Assembly (NCBI GenBank): GCA_032717465.1
Contig: CM064670.1
Span: 13,154,928 to 13,218,927, forward strand
DNA from: Coenobita brevimanus
Lineage: Eukaryota; Arthropoda; Malacostraca; Decapoda; Coenobitidae
Direction: 5' to 3'
DNA: 64,000 bases
Shown: piece by piece, positions 32,115-42,310 of the stretch
Layout of the letters: the number at the start of each line of letters is the position of its first letter
Numbering within the stretch: the stretch's first letter is position 1
The notes under the pieces: generated by a model
Seen by the model: only the letters and a program-made list of their open reading frames with translations
The model's database searches: none
What the model was told of the DNA's origin: nothing
Position numbers and translations under genes: made by a program

Positions 32115-33108
32115 CAGTGCCTTCCTTGTTCAGCCAGGGTTTGTGGGAGACATTCCCATAAAGGTCCTGAGAGACAATGGTTCCTCAGGTTGCTCTGTCA
32201 GGCAGAGTCTAGTTCGGCCTGAGGAGTACACAGGTCGACAGATCCAAGCTCAGCTTATTGATGGATCAGTGAGATTGTTCCCTGAGGCACGTATCGAGGT
32301 GGCATCTCCATTTTACACTGGTACGACAGTCGCAGTTGTCATGCCAGAACCTTTGTTTGACTTTATCATAGGCAACATACAAGGTGCCAAGTATAGTTGC
32401 ACTGTAGATGACACTACTCAGACTTCGGCTGCAGTAACACAAGCCATGACCGAGGCTCCAAACTGTGTCACCTCGGTGACCATTGGATCGCCGCAAAATC
32501 TGATTTGTAGCCAAGATGTAGTCCAAGGACAGCATTCTGACCCGAGACTTGCTGCTGTGAGAAAGAAACAGAAGGGTAGAGTGATTAAGTATTCACAGGA
32601 AGGTCAAGCCAAGTTCCTTCGTAAACAGGGACGGCTCTACCGTGAGTCACGAACACCCCAGGGCGAGTTTCGACTGCAGTTTGTCATTCCTGCTAAGTAT
32701 CGCCAAGCAGTGTTTGAATGGGGTCATTGTTCAGCCTCAGGAGGTCACATGGGCAAAAGGAAAACCCAAGGCCGTATCCATGCTGACTTTTTCTGGCCAG
32801 GAATGGGACAAGAAATAGATAGCTTTGTGCGTTCCTGCAATGTGTGTCAATGTACCATCAATCAGGGACATGTCCTTCCTGTGCTGTTTGTATCCACACC
32901 CATAATCTCTGAGTCAGTTGAGAGACAGGGCAGTGGTAATGAGGGTGCAGACGTGATGTCTTGCCTGTTGGCCCCATGCACACATTATGTCCAGGGCCTG
33001 TACATACATGTATACCGTAGATTAGGGGAAAGTTCGAGACCCCCAACAAGACAATCCGAGGCTGTGTTTGAATTACCTTGTGGTGTCTCGGGCTGTGGGC
33101 CTCTCTGA
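32047..33108 (+). pseudogene. G1 Pol remnant: protease, integrase zinc finger, RNase H tail
   Basis: Protease: VLRDNGSSGCSVRQSLV near 32163-32213, where the catalytic D-S/T-G is D-N-G, then FIIGNI (flap end). The integrase N-terminal HHCC finger comes directly after: KQGRLYRESRTPQGEF, then HCSASGGHMGKRK and a C-x2-C (SCNVCQ) near 32835-32850. Integrase core and RT are missing. After GHVLPVLFVSTPI the frame reads ERQGSGNEGADVMSC, similar to the segment that ends RNase H in this family. The last ~50 residues are unrecognised. Non-autonomous at best. Confidence 0.75.
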
Positions 33109-33575
33109 GAATTCCTGGAGAATACACATTATCCACATGACTGTTCACACCCATGTTGGGTGTTAAAATGTGACCTGCCCGAGATTGCATAGGGATTCTC
33201 AGCTTGCCGTTATTAATCGTAAGTGTAGAGTTAGGTTTAACCAGTAAACTGCCCGTTCTCAGAGATTTGAGCAATCCAAAGACTGGCACGTTTCCTGGTT
33301 AATTATATAGGTTTAATCTGATTTTTTCTTATTGTTCAGAAGTGAGATTTGCCAGTTAGGTGTCGAGATATCTCTCGACGTTTCCCGATGTTCACAGTGG
33401 TTTCAGTACGAGTCAGAGTTGCCAGTTAGCCTGCTGCTTACGAGCGTAGTTATTTCGTAAGTTATGCAGTAATTTTTCTGCTCTTTTTCTTTATAAGGTT
33501 TTATTTTTCTATTTCTTTTTATGCCAGGAAAATGGATGAAAAGGCCACGAGCCCCCAGTACCTGTTCTTTCCAAG
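33109..33575. other. No gene recognised
   Basis: Should contain the G1 3' LTR, but no sequence resembling TGTCACGAATTC is present. Only short frames; nothing identifiable. Confidence 0.45.
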
Positions 33576-33579
33576 TGAA

Positions 33580-33885
33580 AAGCAAAATACAAAAGCGAGC
33601 CAAATTCAAGATCTGATCATTTCGAGATGCCTGGACACACTGCATTTGAAAGACTGGAGATCATAGGAAGCAGGATATACAGACAGAGGGAGACAGTTCC
33701 AGAGCTGACCTGTTGCATAAATGAAGGACTGGGAGTAATGGTTAACTTTTGCATTAGAGAGTTGGATGGAAAAGAGATGAGAGTTTGCTGCTAGACGGGT
33801 GCTACATGCCCGTCGTAGAGGTGGAGGAATGCAAGCAGACAGTTCAGAGGAGCAGTGACCATTGAAGTAGTGATAGAAAAGAGGT
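33580..33885 (-). mobile_element. Element J 3' fragment
   Basis: Matches 5040-5345: LSACIPPPLRRACSTRLAAN, SHLFSIQLSNAKVNHYSQSF and FIYATGQLWNCLPLSVYP, ending in SRHLEMIRS. Only the ORF2 C-terminus and short 3' sequence remain. It joins element CR1-B abruptly near 33885. Confidence 0.8.
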
Positions 33886-34434
33886 TCTCTCATACAATTT
33901 TGCGACCATGCTGGTCGGGGACGCTGGTCTATAATTCGGGGGCTCTTTCTTATTCCCTCCTTTGTAAATTGGTACCACATTGGCCCTCTTCCATTCCCGA
34001 GGCACGTTCCCTTCTTCCAGAGAATGCACAATTAAATCATGAATCTTATCCGCTAGTTGTTCTTCTCATTCCTTGAGTATCCAGTTAGAGATCCCGTCAG
34101 GGCTTGGAGTTTTCCTTAAGTCTTGAGTTTCCAGTAATTTATACACTTCCTGCACTTCCACTTTTATATCTTTTAACACTTCATGTACATTTCTAATCAC
34201 TCCCTCCCCCTCCACAATATCATATTCCTTAGTGAAAACCAGTTGGTAACCCTTGTTCATTATTTCAGCTTTGCATTACCACATCATTATAGACCTTTAC
34301 TTCTACATTCAGCTTATTGATTCCTTCCTTGTGTTTCTGTTTGCCATTGACAAACCTATAAAACAATTTAGGTTCCATATTATATTTGTCAATGATACCT
34401 CTTTCAAAGTTTCTTTCTTCCTCTCTACGGATTC

Positions 34435-34436
<2 letters not shown>
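33886..34436 (-). mobile_element. CR1-B fragment: RT linker and fingers
   Basis: A second CR1-like family, different from CR1-A. The linker reads FYRFVNGKQKHKEGINKL; the RT entry reads EVYKLLETQDLRKTPSPDGI, then NWILKE, NVPREWKRANVVPIYKGGN and PPNYRPASPTSMVAKLYE. Palm onwards is missing (replaced by element J sequence). Two frames (34066-34260 and 33844-34029) cover it. Its upstream end abuts (TG)n at 34437. Confidence 0.8.

Positions 34437-34491
<55 letters not shown>
34437..34491. repeat. (TG)n left of CR1-A copy 4
   Basis: About 27 TG units between the CR1-B linker and the 3' end of CR1-A. Confidence 0.9.
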
Positions 34492-34493
<2 letters not shown>

Positions 34494-34916
34494 CTTACCT
34501 GTTCTTACCTAATTGTATCTTTACAAGAATGAGTCAAGTTCGTACTGTCCCGTGTAATAAACCATATTTATCGTACATATCCTTAATATTGTGAATTGTT
34601 TTGGCACACATTATTTCATTCGGTAGTGCATTCCACTGATCAATTGCTCTATTTGGGAAACTAAATTTCCTTACATCTTTATCACCTCTCTCCTTATGCA
34701 GTTTTTTGCAGTGTCCTCTTGCTGATGCTTCCCCATAGGTTAAGAAATCATTTATGTCTATTTTCTCCTTCCCTTATATGCATTTATATAGCATAATCAT
34801 GTCACCTCTTTTCCTTCTCTCCTGTAGTGTTGGTAGATTCAGTTTATTTAGTCTTTCGTCATAGCTTAGATCCCTTAAGCTTGGTACCCATCTTGTAGTG
34901 GCCCTTTGAACTTATG
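34492..34916 (-). mobile_element. CR1-A copy 4, 3' portion
   Basis: ORF2 C-terminus and 3' end. In minus sense the terminal sequence is AATTAGGTAAGAACAGGTAAGAAC then (AC)n, here with two copies of the 10-bp AGGTAAGAAC unit. The portion is separated from the rest of the element by the insert at 34917-36373. Confidence 0.8.
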
Positions 34917-35079
34917 TTGCTGTTGTTGTGATATTTGCCTCACAACATGGTGAGGACACGGGCAAACAGACAGCCCGTCAGAGAAATGGCATAAACTAGC
35001 TCTCAAACGAGAGCATAGCGGTGACAAAAACTGCAAGACGAAGCAGCAAGGCAGGAAAAGATCAGGCGTGGCTCAGCAG

Positions 35080-35637
35080 TTATGAGAGCAGTCTGGTGGC
35101 GATATAGTTGACGAGGGCAGCACGTGGTGGATCAAACCCGATGCCCTCACATATGGCGGCTTCCTTAGATGGAGAGAGGGAATTGGAAATGTATGCCTCA
35201 CGGATCTGATACAAAGTCTGATGGACGAGAGGCAGTGTATCTTCGTCATTGATCGGATCCGTGAGGCAGAAGAGTAGCTCTTCCAGGTCCGCATCCGTGC
35301 GGGCATCGAGATCACGAGTCCCTGAGAGTGGTGGAAGGAGGGCCTCGATCTGGCGAGCAACGGAGGAGGGGTCGCTCTTGGTCTTTCCCCCTTTCTTCTT
35401 TTGTTTCTTCCTCTTCTCCTTAGGTGGAGGGGGAGAAGAAGAGAGAGCGATGGCAGCAGGCGGTGGTGAAGGTGGAAGAGGCTCCTCCACTTCGTCAGGA
35501 GCAGATGGAGAGGGCAAGGAGGAGGGCTCCGCTGCGTCCAGATGTACTAGAGGGACGGGGGACGAGACACGCTCCTCCTCAGCTCCTGACGAAGGGAGGT
35601 GGACCTCCACGACAGTCTCCCCATGCTCGATATCCAT
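35080..35637 (-). pseudogene. Polyproline/lysine-rich frame downstream of the Y-box frame
   Basis: A 185-codon frame from ATG 35637 in the same phase as the Y-box frame. The two are separated by about 40 codons containing TGA (35761) and TAA (near 35670). It comprises an acidic/Pro-rich N-terminus (PSPSAPDEVEEPLPPSPPP), a basic block (PPPKEKRKKQKKKGGKTK) and a C-terminal ~90-residue alpha-helical-looking region (SVARQIEALLPPLSGTRDLD, LEELLFCLTDPINDEDTLPL). I do not recognise the C-terminal domain. Shared phase suggests the two were once one protein or a fused ORF. Confidence 0.4.
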
Positions 35638-35760
35638 GGCCTGTGACGGTTCCGGGTCGGTGATCGAAGGTTAAATGGTGGAGGCGCCAGTCGTCCGGTT
35701 GAGAGGGGCATCCAAACACAGCCATTTTCGCGGTGTCGTGCGAGGTGGTGGTGGCTGCTG

Positions 35761-36333
35761 TCACCGGGCCTGATGCTCCTGACGAGGGGGGAGACGAGGA
35801 TCGCAGGTGAAGCTTCGGGGAATAGCAAGGCGTGGAAGGCCTTTCTCCTCAAAGATCTGAGGAAGGAGAACAGCCAGAACCGCCTTGCTACCCCCACTAA
35901 AAGCTTCAGCCATCGCGATACACATCGCAACGAGTGTGTTTGTGTTGCCAGCACTTCCAGGACCCTTTGGCTTGCGTCTCTGGGCAGGGTGACGCCGCCG
36001 TGCACGGGCAGAGCCCTGCACAGCAACACCACCCAGCCCAGTGATGTCCTTAGCCTCGGGACCCTTGGAAGCCTGTACAACACGAAACTCCACCGTCTCT
36101 CCCTCACCAAGTGAGCACTGGAAATGCCGTGGATTTGGTGCAACGATCCCTGAAGCGTGACCGAAAACATCAGCGTCAGTGTCCCGGCGTTTGATGAAAC
36201 CGTAACACGATCTCACGTTGAACCAATTCACGGTTCCCTGGATGGTAGTGGCTCCTGGCGGCACGGATCTGCTGTTGGGTGCCCCCCTCAACGGGTCGCA
36301 GGCACGAGCAGAGTCGCTGGAAGTCTCGGGCAT
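35761..36333 (-). pseudogene. Y-box/cold-shock-domain protein-like frame
   Basis: From the first ATG (36333; the open frame extends 7 codons further at a TTG) the product is 190 residues. Residues about 28-100 match a Y-box cold-shock domain, a beta-barrel that binds single-stranded RNA or DNA: GTVNWFNVRSCYGFIKRRDT, DADVFGHASGI, GETVEFRVVQASKGPEAKDI and TGLGGVAVQGSARARRRH. RNP1 (YGFI) and RNP2 (DVFGH) are recognisable, but the usual lysine/asparagine-glycine before YGFI is S-C and the second histidine region is altered. A basic tail (RKPKGPGSAG) follows. It ends at TGA 35761. Either a decayed retrocopy of a host Y-box gene or an element-borne domain. Confidence 0.7.
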
Positions 36334-36373
36334 AGTGACGACTGGCCAGGCCAAGCTATGCGAGAGGAGTGTT

Positions 36374-37672
36374 GTCTATGTGTTTTTTTGAGATGAGGTC
36401 TCCAGACTACTGATGCATACTCCAGGGTTGGTCTGATGAATGATGTTATTTTTCTTAGCATGTCTTCATTTATGTATGTGAATGCTATTCTCATATTTGC
36501 AAACAGTGTATACATGTTCTGTACCTTCTCACTGATGTGGTCTGCCGGAGATAGTCTTTTATTGATAATCACACCTAGGTCCTTCTCTTTTTCTGATGTG
36601 TGTAGGGTTTTATTTCCTAACGTATAATCCCAATCAGGTCTTTTTCCACTTTTACCAAACTTGATTATATGACACTTGTCCTCACTGAATTCCATTTGCC
36701 ATGTATTACTCCATTCATGAAGTTTATTTAGTTCTTCTTGTAGCTCTTTACAAGAGTCTGTGTTAGTAATTCTCCTTTGTATTTTTGCATCATCTGCAAA
36801 TATATTTAAATAGTTTTCATTTCTAGTGGTATTGTCTATATTATTTATATACACTAAAAACATGATTGGTGCCAGCACTGAGCCTTGTGGTACTCCACTA
36901 GTCACTTCTTTCCATGATGAGTAATTTTCCCTTAGTACTGTTCTCATTTCTCTTCTTATGAGAAAATCTTGCATCCAACAATATTTTGCCTCGAATTCCT
37001 CCTTGATGGTACAGTTTCCATAAAAGTCTTTGGTGTGGTACTGTGTCAAATGCTTTCTTGAAATCTAAATAGATACTGTCCACCCATCCTTCTCTTTCCT
37101 GTAATGTGTTTGTTACTGTGTCATAGTAGCTCAACAGATAAGTAACACATGATTTTCCTTTTCTGAAACCAAACTGTCTTTCTGTTATCATATTGTGTTC
37201 TTCTAGATGATTTACCCAAGCTTTTCTTATAAGGTTTTCTAATACCTTGCTTACAACACTGGTTAGTGATACTGGTCGGTAGTTGAGTGGATTTTGTCTA
37301 TTCCCTTTCTTGAATAAGGGAACAATGTTTGCTTTCTTCCAAATATCAGGTAGTTTACCTTGACTCAAGGATTTCTTGAAAATTAAAAATAATGGTTTAC
37401 TTAACTCCTTTGCACATTCACATATCACCCAACATGAAATTTCATCAGGACCATTTGCTTTTCCTTTGTCTAATTTACTTAGCTCCTCCTGTATTACTTT
37501 TTCTGATGTTTGGATATCTGGTATTATGTATGGGCATTCATGTTCCACATAATCCCTCTCAAAATTTTTTTCCTCTGTAAAAACTGATTGGAATTTCTTG
37601 TTTAGTGCTTCACAAATATCCTTCTCTTGTGTATAGGTGATTCCCTCGTCCGTAATGGATTGTATTTTATCT
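36374..37672 (-). mobile_element. CR1-A copy 4, RT portion
   Basis: RT from linker to thumb in two long frames. 37548-36898 has QEELSKLDKGKANGPDEISC, VPLFKKGNRQNPLNYRPVSL, RQFGFRKGKSCVTYLLSYYD and YLDFKKAFDTVPHQRLLWKL. 37049-36374 has GVPQGSVLAPIMFLVYINNI, NIFADDAKIQRR, MEFSEDKCHIIKFGKSGKR and SFIRPTLEYASVVWRPHLKK. Catalytic residues intact; one frameshift near 36960. The 5' end is truncated in the linker at DKIQSITDEG, directly against (TG)n. Confidence 0.9.
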
Positions 37673-37673
37673 T

Positions 37674-37746
<73 letters not shown>
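37673..37746. repeat. (TG)n right of CR1-A copy 4
   Basis: About 36 TG units, shared border between CR1-A (left) and the 3' end of element K (right). Confidence 0.9.
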
Positions 37747-39000
37747 ATTTTATAACAAACTCATACAAAACAAGAGTTGTTGCTGTTGGTCAACCCCAGC
37801 CTGTCAGATCAAACAGACCCTTTTGATTGCAAGTAAACAGCTGCTCCTGTGGGGCTGTCCCACAGGTTCCCTATACCATTGATGTTGTTTGGCATGTGTT
37901 GTGCAGTAGTCCATTGTGTTGTGTTGTATTCTATTATGCAAATGATGCTTGTGTCATCTGTGATTCCACCCATCCCAAATTTTATCTGGTAGCTGAGGAG
38001 TGCTGGATGATGTCCTGTACTAAGCCTAGCCAGGTGAACTTGATCATCTCTATATAAGGACACCTCTGGTGGGTAGATGTCAGGAGGGGGGCTTGTAATA
38101 TAATGCTGTGATTGAAGTGTTGTATTGCCCTGTGTATGCAGTAAGTATTGTGTGTAGATGTTTCTTTATTGCTAGTGTTGAAATATCTGGAGGTAGGATC
38201 TTGGTGCTGAGGGTTTAATAATGTTTTTTTGGTGCTTGTTTTCTGTACCTAGGTGTGCAGTGTGTCTATGTCATGCGTTGTGTAGTGGCACAGGCTGCTG
38301 CATAGAACCATATACTTCATGTCAAAGTAGTCTTTGATGGGGAGGCCTTTAGTTTCAGAGTTCAAGTGAGCCATGGAAGTGGTACTAGTGCATGTGATGC
38401 ATAGAACATTGTTCTGAATGGTTTGCAAGGTGCAGTAGTGAATATTGAATAGGATGGAAGCCCATGCTGGAGAAGCATAGGACATCACTGGTCTAATGTA
38501 TTGTTGGATAGTAAGGAGAATGTTTCTTTTTGTTGCCCAAAGTCTGGTCCTGTAGTTGCCCGGAGTGCACTGTGTCTGGGGGTGCACTGCCTCTTGATGT
38601 CTTGTATGTTGTTGTTGAAGTGAGTCGTCTTGTATGTCACATCAGGAATCTTAGTGGAGGGTGTGTGTGTGGCACATGTTCATTGATAAGTGTGATGTAA
38701 GGGCTGTACCTGTGTTCACGTGTGCTGGTAGTGATGAGTGTGGTGGTAGATTTGGCTGGACTAATCATCAGCCTGTTGTCCTCCACCCAAGTCTGCAGTA
38801 TGTTGAGGTAGTCCTAATGCAGCCAGCAGACTGTCTGTAGTGTGATGTCATTTGCATGTGAGGCAATGTTGGTAGGCATCTGGGTGTGGGAATATCATGC
38901 ATGTTGGGAGCAGTTGTTCCCCTATGCTGCTTCTTACATGTGGAGAATAAAAGTTTAGAGTGGGAGTAACACAGAACTTCTAACACTCATAGCTGAAGTA
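37747..39000 (-). mobile_element. Jockey-like element K, decayed
   Basis: Minus-strand RT palm to C-terminus. The catalytic box reads HANDIT in place of YADDIT (near 38860). Next come YLNILQTWVEDNRLMISPAK (38815-38755), IQQYIRPVMSYASPAWASIL (about 38510-38450) and, after a gap, QVHLARLSTGHHPALLSYQI (38045-37985) and LWDSPTGAAVYLQSKGSV at the C-terminus (stop near 37809). The 3' UTR is about 60 bp and runs into (CA)n (minus sense). Many frameshifts. The RHP/HHP and LWDSP motifs fit Jockey-type ORF2 ends. Confidence 0.75.
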
Positions 39001-39598
39001 GGACTAAATATGTGGGTGTTGGTATAGGAAGAATATCGGTACACTTGACTCTGAAGCAGGTTAAGCCATAGCTAAGATAACAGTGTTGTCAGGTCAGTGG
39101 CTTCAACCTGTCAGCCTAATGCTGATTCCATCCTTGATACTTTCATGGGGGTAACTGTATAATCTGGATGATGCATTGGCCTTGTATCTCCAGACAGTAG
39201 TTGGAATAACCTGCTACAGGCTCAAAGGCATGAATTAGGGAGATGAGCTTTGCTGCTAGGCATCTCATATCACCAGTCCTCACCGTTACTTTTTCTTCAA
39301 ATAATCTGTTGAGTGAAGAGACAAGGAGATATCAAAATTTTATCCAAGTGTTTTACTAGCCTGTGAATCTAAACTGTAGTTCTTTCAGTTGTGGACTGAA
39401 TGTGCTAATCAGTGTACCATAGTTTCTCCCCTAAGTTATTATACTGAGTTAGTTAATGTCCCCGGAATTCGTGGAGCAGGGTATTTGTGAGGATAGGAAG
39501 ATTAAACAGCTACATAAACTACTCTTCTAAAGATTCAATATTCTTCTGTTATGTGTCATTGAAAATTATTATATCAAATAGATAATTTCTTTCCATTG
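39001..39598. other. No gene recognised
   Basis: Low-identity AT-rich sequence without open frames over 60 codons that make sense as protein. It may be decayed 5' sequence of element K. Confidence 0.4.
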
Positions 39599-39599
39599 G

Positions 39600-39606
39600 C
39601 GTTTCT

Positions 39607-39640
<34 letters not shown>

Positions 39641-40504
39641 CTTGGTGCTGTGTTAAGGACAGTGATGGCTGGGTATGTCTTTGCCCCTTGAGGCTCATGA
39701 GGAGTATCAGCCATATGTAATGCAGTTGACCAGCCTTTATGAGAAAAACACAAAGACGGGGTAGGACGTGATGACTGGCAAACACAAGCTCACACCACCA
39801 AGGAGAGTTGGAAGCATGACGTCCGTGATTCCAATGGTTGCAAGGTGATCCCATAAGTACTGTAAGTGTGTGCTTAGTGGAACTGTGGGCAGTATAGTAT
39901 GCAGTGGGAACCAGTCCCCTCCTGGACTCTGCACCACTGACAATATGGGTCTGGAACCAGCCGCAGTTGAAGATGCAGCTCCCGGCTTGTGTTTCTAATA
40001 TGCTGCTGGATGTCCAGGACTCGGGAGGTTGTATGACCCCAAGGGTGCTTGAAGAGTTCAGTCAGTACACCTCCAAAGTAGTGGTGGAGAGGTGAGGTTA
40101 GATCCAAGTTCTGTATCCCAGGTCGCCCAGCAGACTTTGGCCAAAAGTCGATGATAATGGCCTCTGTGAGGTGTAAGAACTTTGTGGATATTGAGGACAG
40201 GGCCATTCATGCTGCTACTGTATTGACATTCTCTGCCGCATAATATCTACACCGGAGGGGACCCTGTGAAGTCGGATCACCCAGCCCTCTCGGATGAGAC
40301 ACGTGAGCAGGACCTGAATACCATAGATCAAATGCTGTGCAGGGTGAGAATTGGGAGTCATGATGAGGATGGAGAGCCACCATGCAATTCTTGTAGACAA
40401 CTGCCGTCTGGGATTGTAAATAGGTGATGAGTTACTCCAGGGTCTTGAGTACCACAGTGTTCAGCTGTGATGCTGTCATGGTGAGCATCCTGCTGCCAGG
40501 TTTG

Positions 40505-40544
<40 letters not shown>

Positions 40545-42055
40545 CCAAGAAATACCACTGCTGTAGAAGCTGCGGGGATTGAGGTGTGTGAGCCATTATG
40601 AACACTGAAAAAAAAAAAAAACAGCATATTTGGTGGTTGCCAGTTCTTGAAAGACTTGGGGAACTAGATTCTGTTTGTTAGATTCGTGGAACATCTTCTC
40701 GAGGTGGATGGTGACCAGGGTGGAGGGATCTTTCCATGGGGGAACAGTGGATACAGGGTTCAGCGGCAGGTGGTGGTGGTAGGGGGGAGGGAGTGACAAA
40801 GTATGGCACGTCCAGAGAGCTCTGACCTTTAAAGATTGCCGGGACCTGAAGTGTCAAGATAGATCAGAGGAGGTAACTTCTGCATCGGCATAGAGTGCCA
40901 GTAGAGGGTGGCGAGGAGATTGCTGGCTGACTTTTAAGTGACAGCAGGTCAGTTTAGTCCAGGAGATACGGAGTGGGAAGACCACTCACTGCCTGCAGTG
41001 ACATTGTTGAGGATGAACAAAATGCTCCGAGTGCTAATTACAGGATTGCATTTTGGACTGTCTAGTTTCTGACGCTGGATGGTGGACTCTGAACCATAGC
41101 CAGAGCACCCATGATTGAGCTTGCTGAGGAAGGAGGTGTGGTATTTTTCCGGGAGAAGGTCACGACTGGTTTCCCAACATGTCCCTGCAATATTCTTCAT
41201 GATGTCAAGCCTCTTGGCACATGAGGTTTAGAGATAGTCAGTGTGATGATTCCAGGTGAGAATTGGTCCAACCAGGTGCAGTCCGAATGAAAGGTGCCAG
41301 TGGGCGACAGGTGTCCAAGCCCATCCTAATCACAGGGTGTGAGGCTGGGCGACACAGAGTGAAACTCATCAGGGCGCTCATGAGGACACTGATTTCCAAG
41401 TCCCACATGTGGATCCACATCTCAAAGTTGGAGACTGTTGAGTGAAGGTGACCTTGGACCTGTGCAAGGGAGGCAGTTGGACTAATGGTCATGTCATCAG
41501 CATACAGAAGGAAGGTAGCATCAACTGATTAGACATCAAGATGCTGAGCAGGAGTGGTTAATGAGGACTAACCCTTGAGTCTCCCCCCGGGTGGCCAGGA
41601 TGAGAATCTGAGACAGCCCCACCAACAGATACAACTTAACTACTTGCCGCGAAAAAGTCAGAGAACCACGCCAAGGGCGAGACATTAACCCCAAGATAGG
41701 AGAGCTTGAGAAGAACACCCAGATAAGGAGCGGAATCAAATGCCCCTTCAGGTCAATGAATAAGGCAAGTATGAACAGTTCCCTTCTGTAGGTACTATGA
41801 ACCAAAAGTTCCAGCTGACACAAGACGTCCAGGTGGCCCTGTATGGCGTGACTTTACAATATTCCTTCAGAGTAAAGGACTGTGACTCCAGCCACCATGA
41901 GAGACGAATTGCGACCCTCTTGTCTATCGCTTCCCCCAAACAGATAGAAGAGCAATGGGCCTGACAGGACGGATGGGTGGGATTACGTCCTGACTTAGAA
42001 AACAACTGCAGCAGTGACATCTTACATTCACCAGCTGAGATTGAAGATGTCTAGG
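39600..42055 (-). mobile_element. I-group-like element L with RT and probable RNase H, decayed
   Basis: In minus order it shows RT fingers KRVAIRLSWWLESQSFTLKE (about 41910-41870), FIDLKGAFDSAP across a frameshift (about 41765-41725), YADDMTISPTASLAQVQGHL (about 41510-41450), and RMGLDTCRPLAPFIRT thumb. A probable RNase H follows at 40610-40200 (HNGSHTSIPAASTAVVFLG near 40605; VIRLHRVPSGVDIMRQRMS near 40280, where WVPSHVGI is usual). The C-terminal Cys motif is DPYCQWCRVQEGTGSHCILY near 39960. Two dinucleotide runs, (AG)n at 40507-40541 and (TC)n at 39611-39637, interrupt or border it. Confidence 0.7.
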
Positions 42056-42310
42056 AGGCAATCATGAGACCCCCTCCCCCCCTCTCTCTCTCTCTCTCCT
42101 TCCCCTACACCTAACCCCTTTCTCCCATCCTCCCTTCCGTCTCCCCACCCTCCCTCTCTCCTTCACACCTCGCTGTACACACTCCAATGCTCCGTCTCCA
42201 TTCATACCTCAGGAAGGTCCATGGAGGGCCCAAACTGTTGCATCTTCTCACGAAGCAACTCTTCCATATGTTGCCATGATAATTCTTACCCAGCACCCAT
42301 ACGGTCATGC
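42056..42310. other. C-rich/(TC)n tract and flank
   Basis: 42068-42100 is C8-9 followed by (TC)n; the following 200 bp remain pyrimidine-rich. No gene seen. Confidence 0.5.

Larger units (their letters stand above)
30364..33108 (+). mobile_element. Gypsy-type element G1, internal region, RT deleted
   Basis: Gag and protease-integrase frames remain, then an abrupt junction around 32905-32930 leads into what looks like the end of the RNase H tether region (ERQGSGNEGADVMSC), with no RT between. Downstream no 3' LTR matching 29235-30363 is visible. Order before deletion is gag-protease-integrase-(RT-RNase H), as in G2. Confidence 0.7.
34917..36373 (-). mobile_element. Insert of unknown class carrying a Y-box-like frame
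   Basis: This 1.46-kb block interrupts CR1-A between CCCTTTGAACTT and GTTGTCTATGTG, which are nearly contiguous in the copy at 10300-10325. About 10 bp of target are missing and no TSD is seen. GC-rich unlike its surroundings. It contains two minus frames in the same phase (35761-36333 and 35080-35637), then a ~160-bp tail ending in CAACAACAGCAACAT (minus sense). No RT, transposase, poly(A) or terminal repeat identified. It could be a decayed processed gene copy or an ORF1-only transposon fragment. Confidence 0.6.

Noticed and set aside
35249..35674. 141-codon plus-strand frame over the Y-box insert
   Set aside because: Arg/Gly/Ser-rich antisense shadow of a GC-rich coding strand; no motif.
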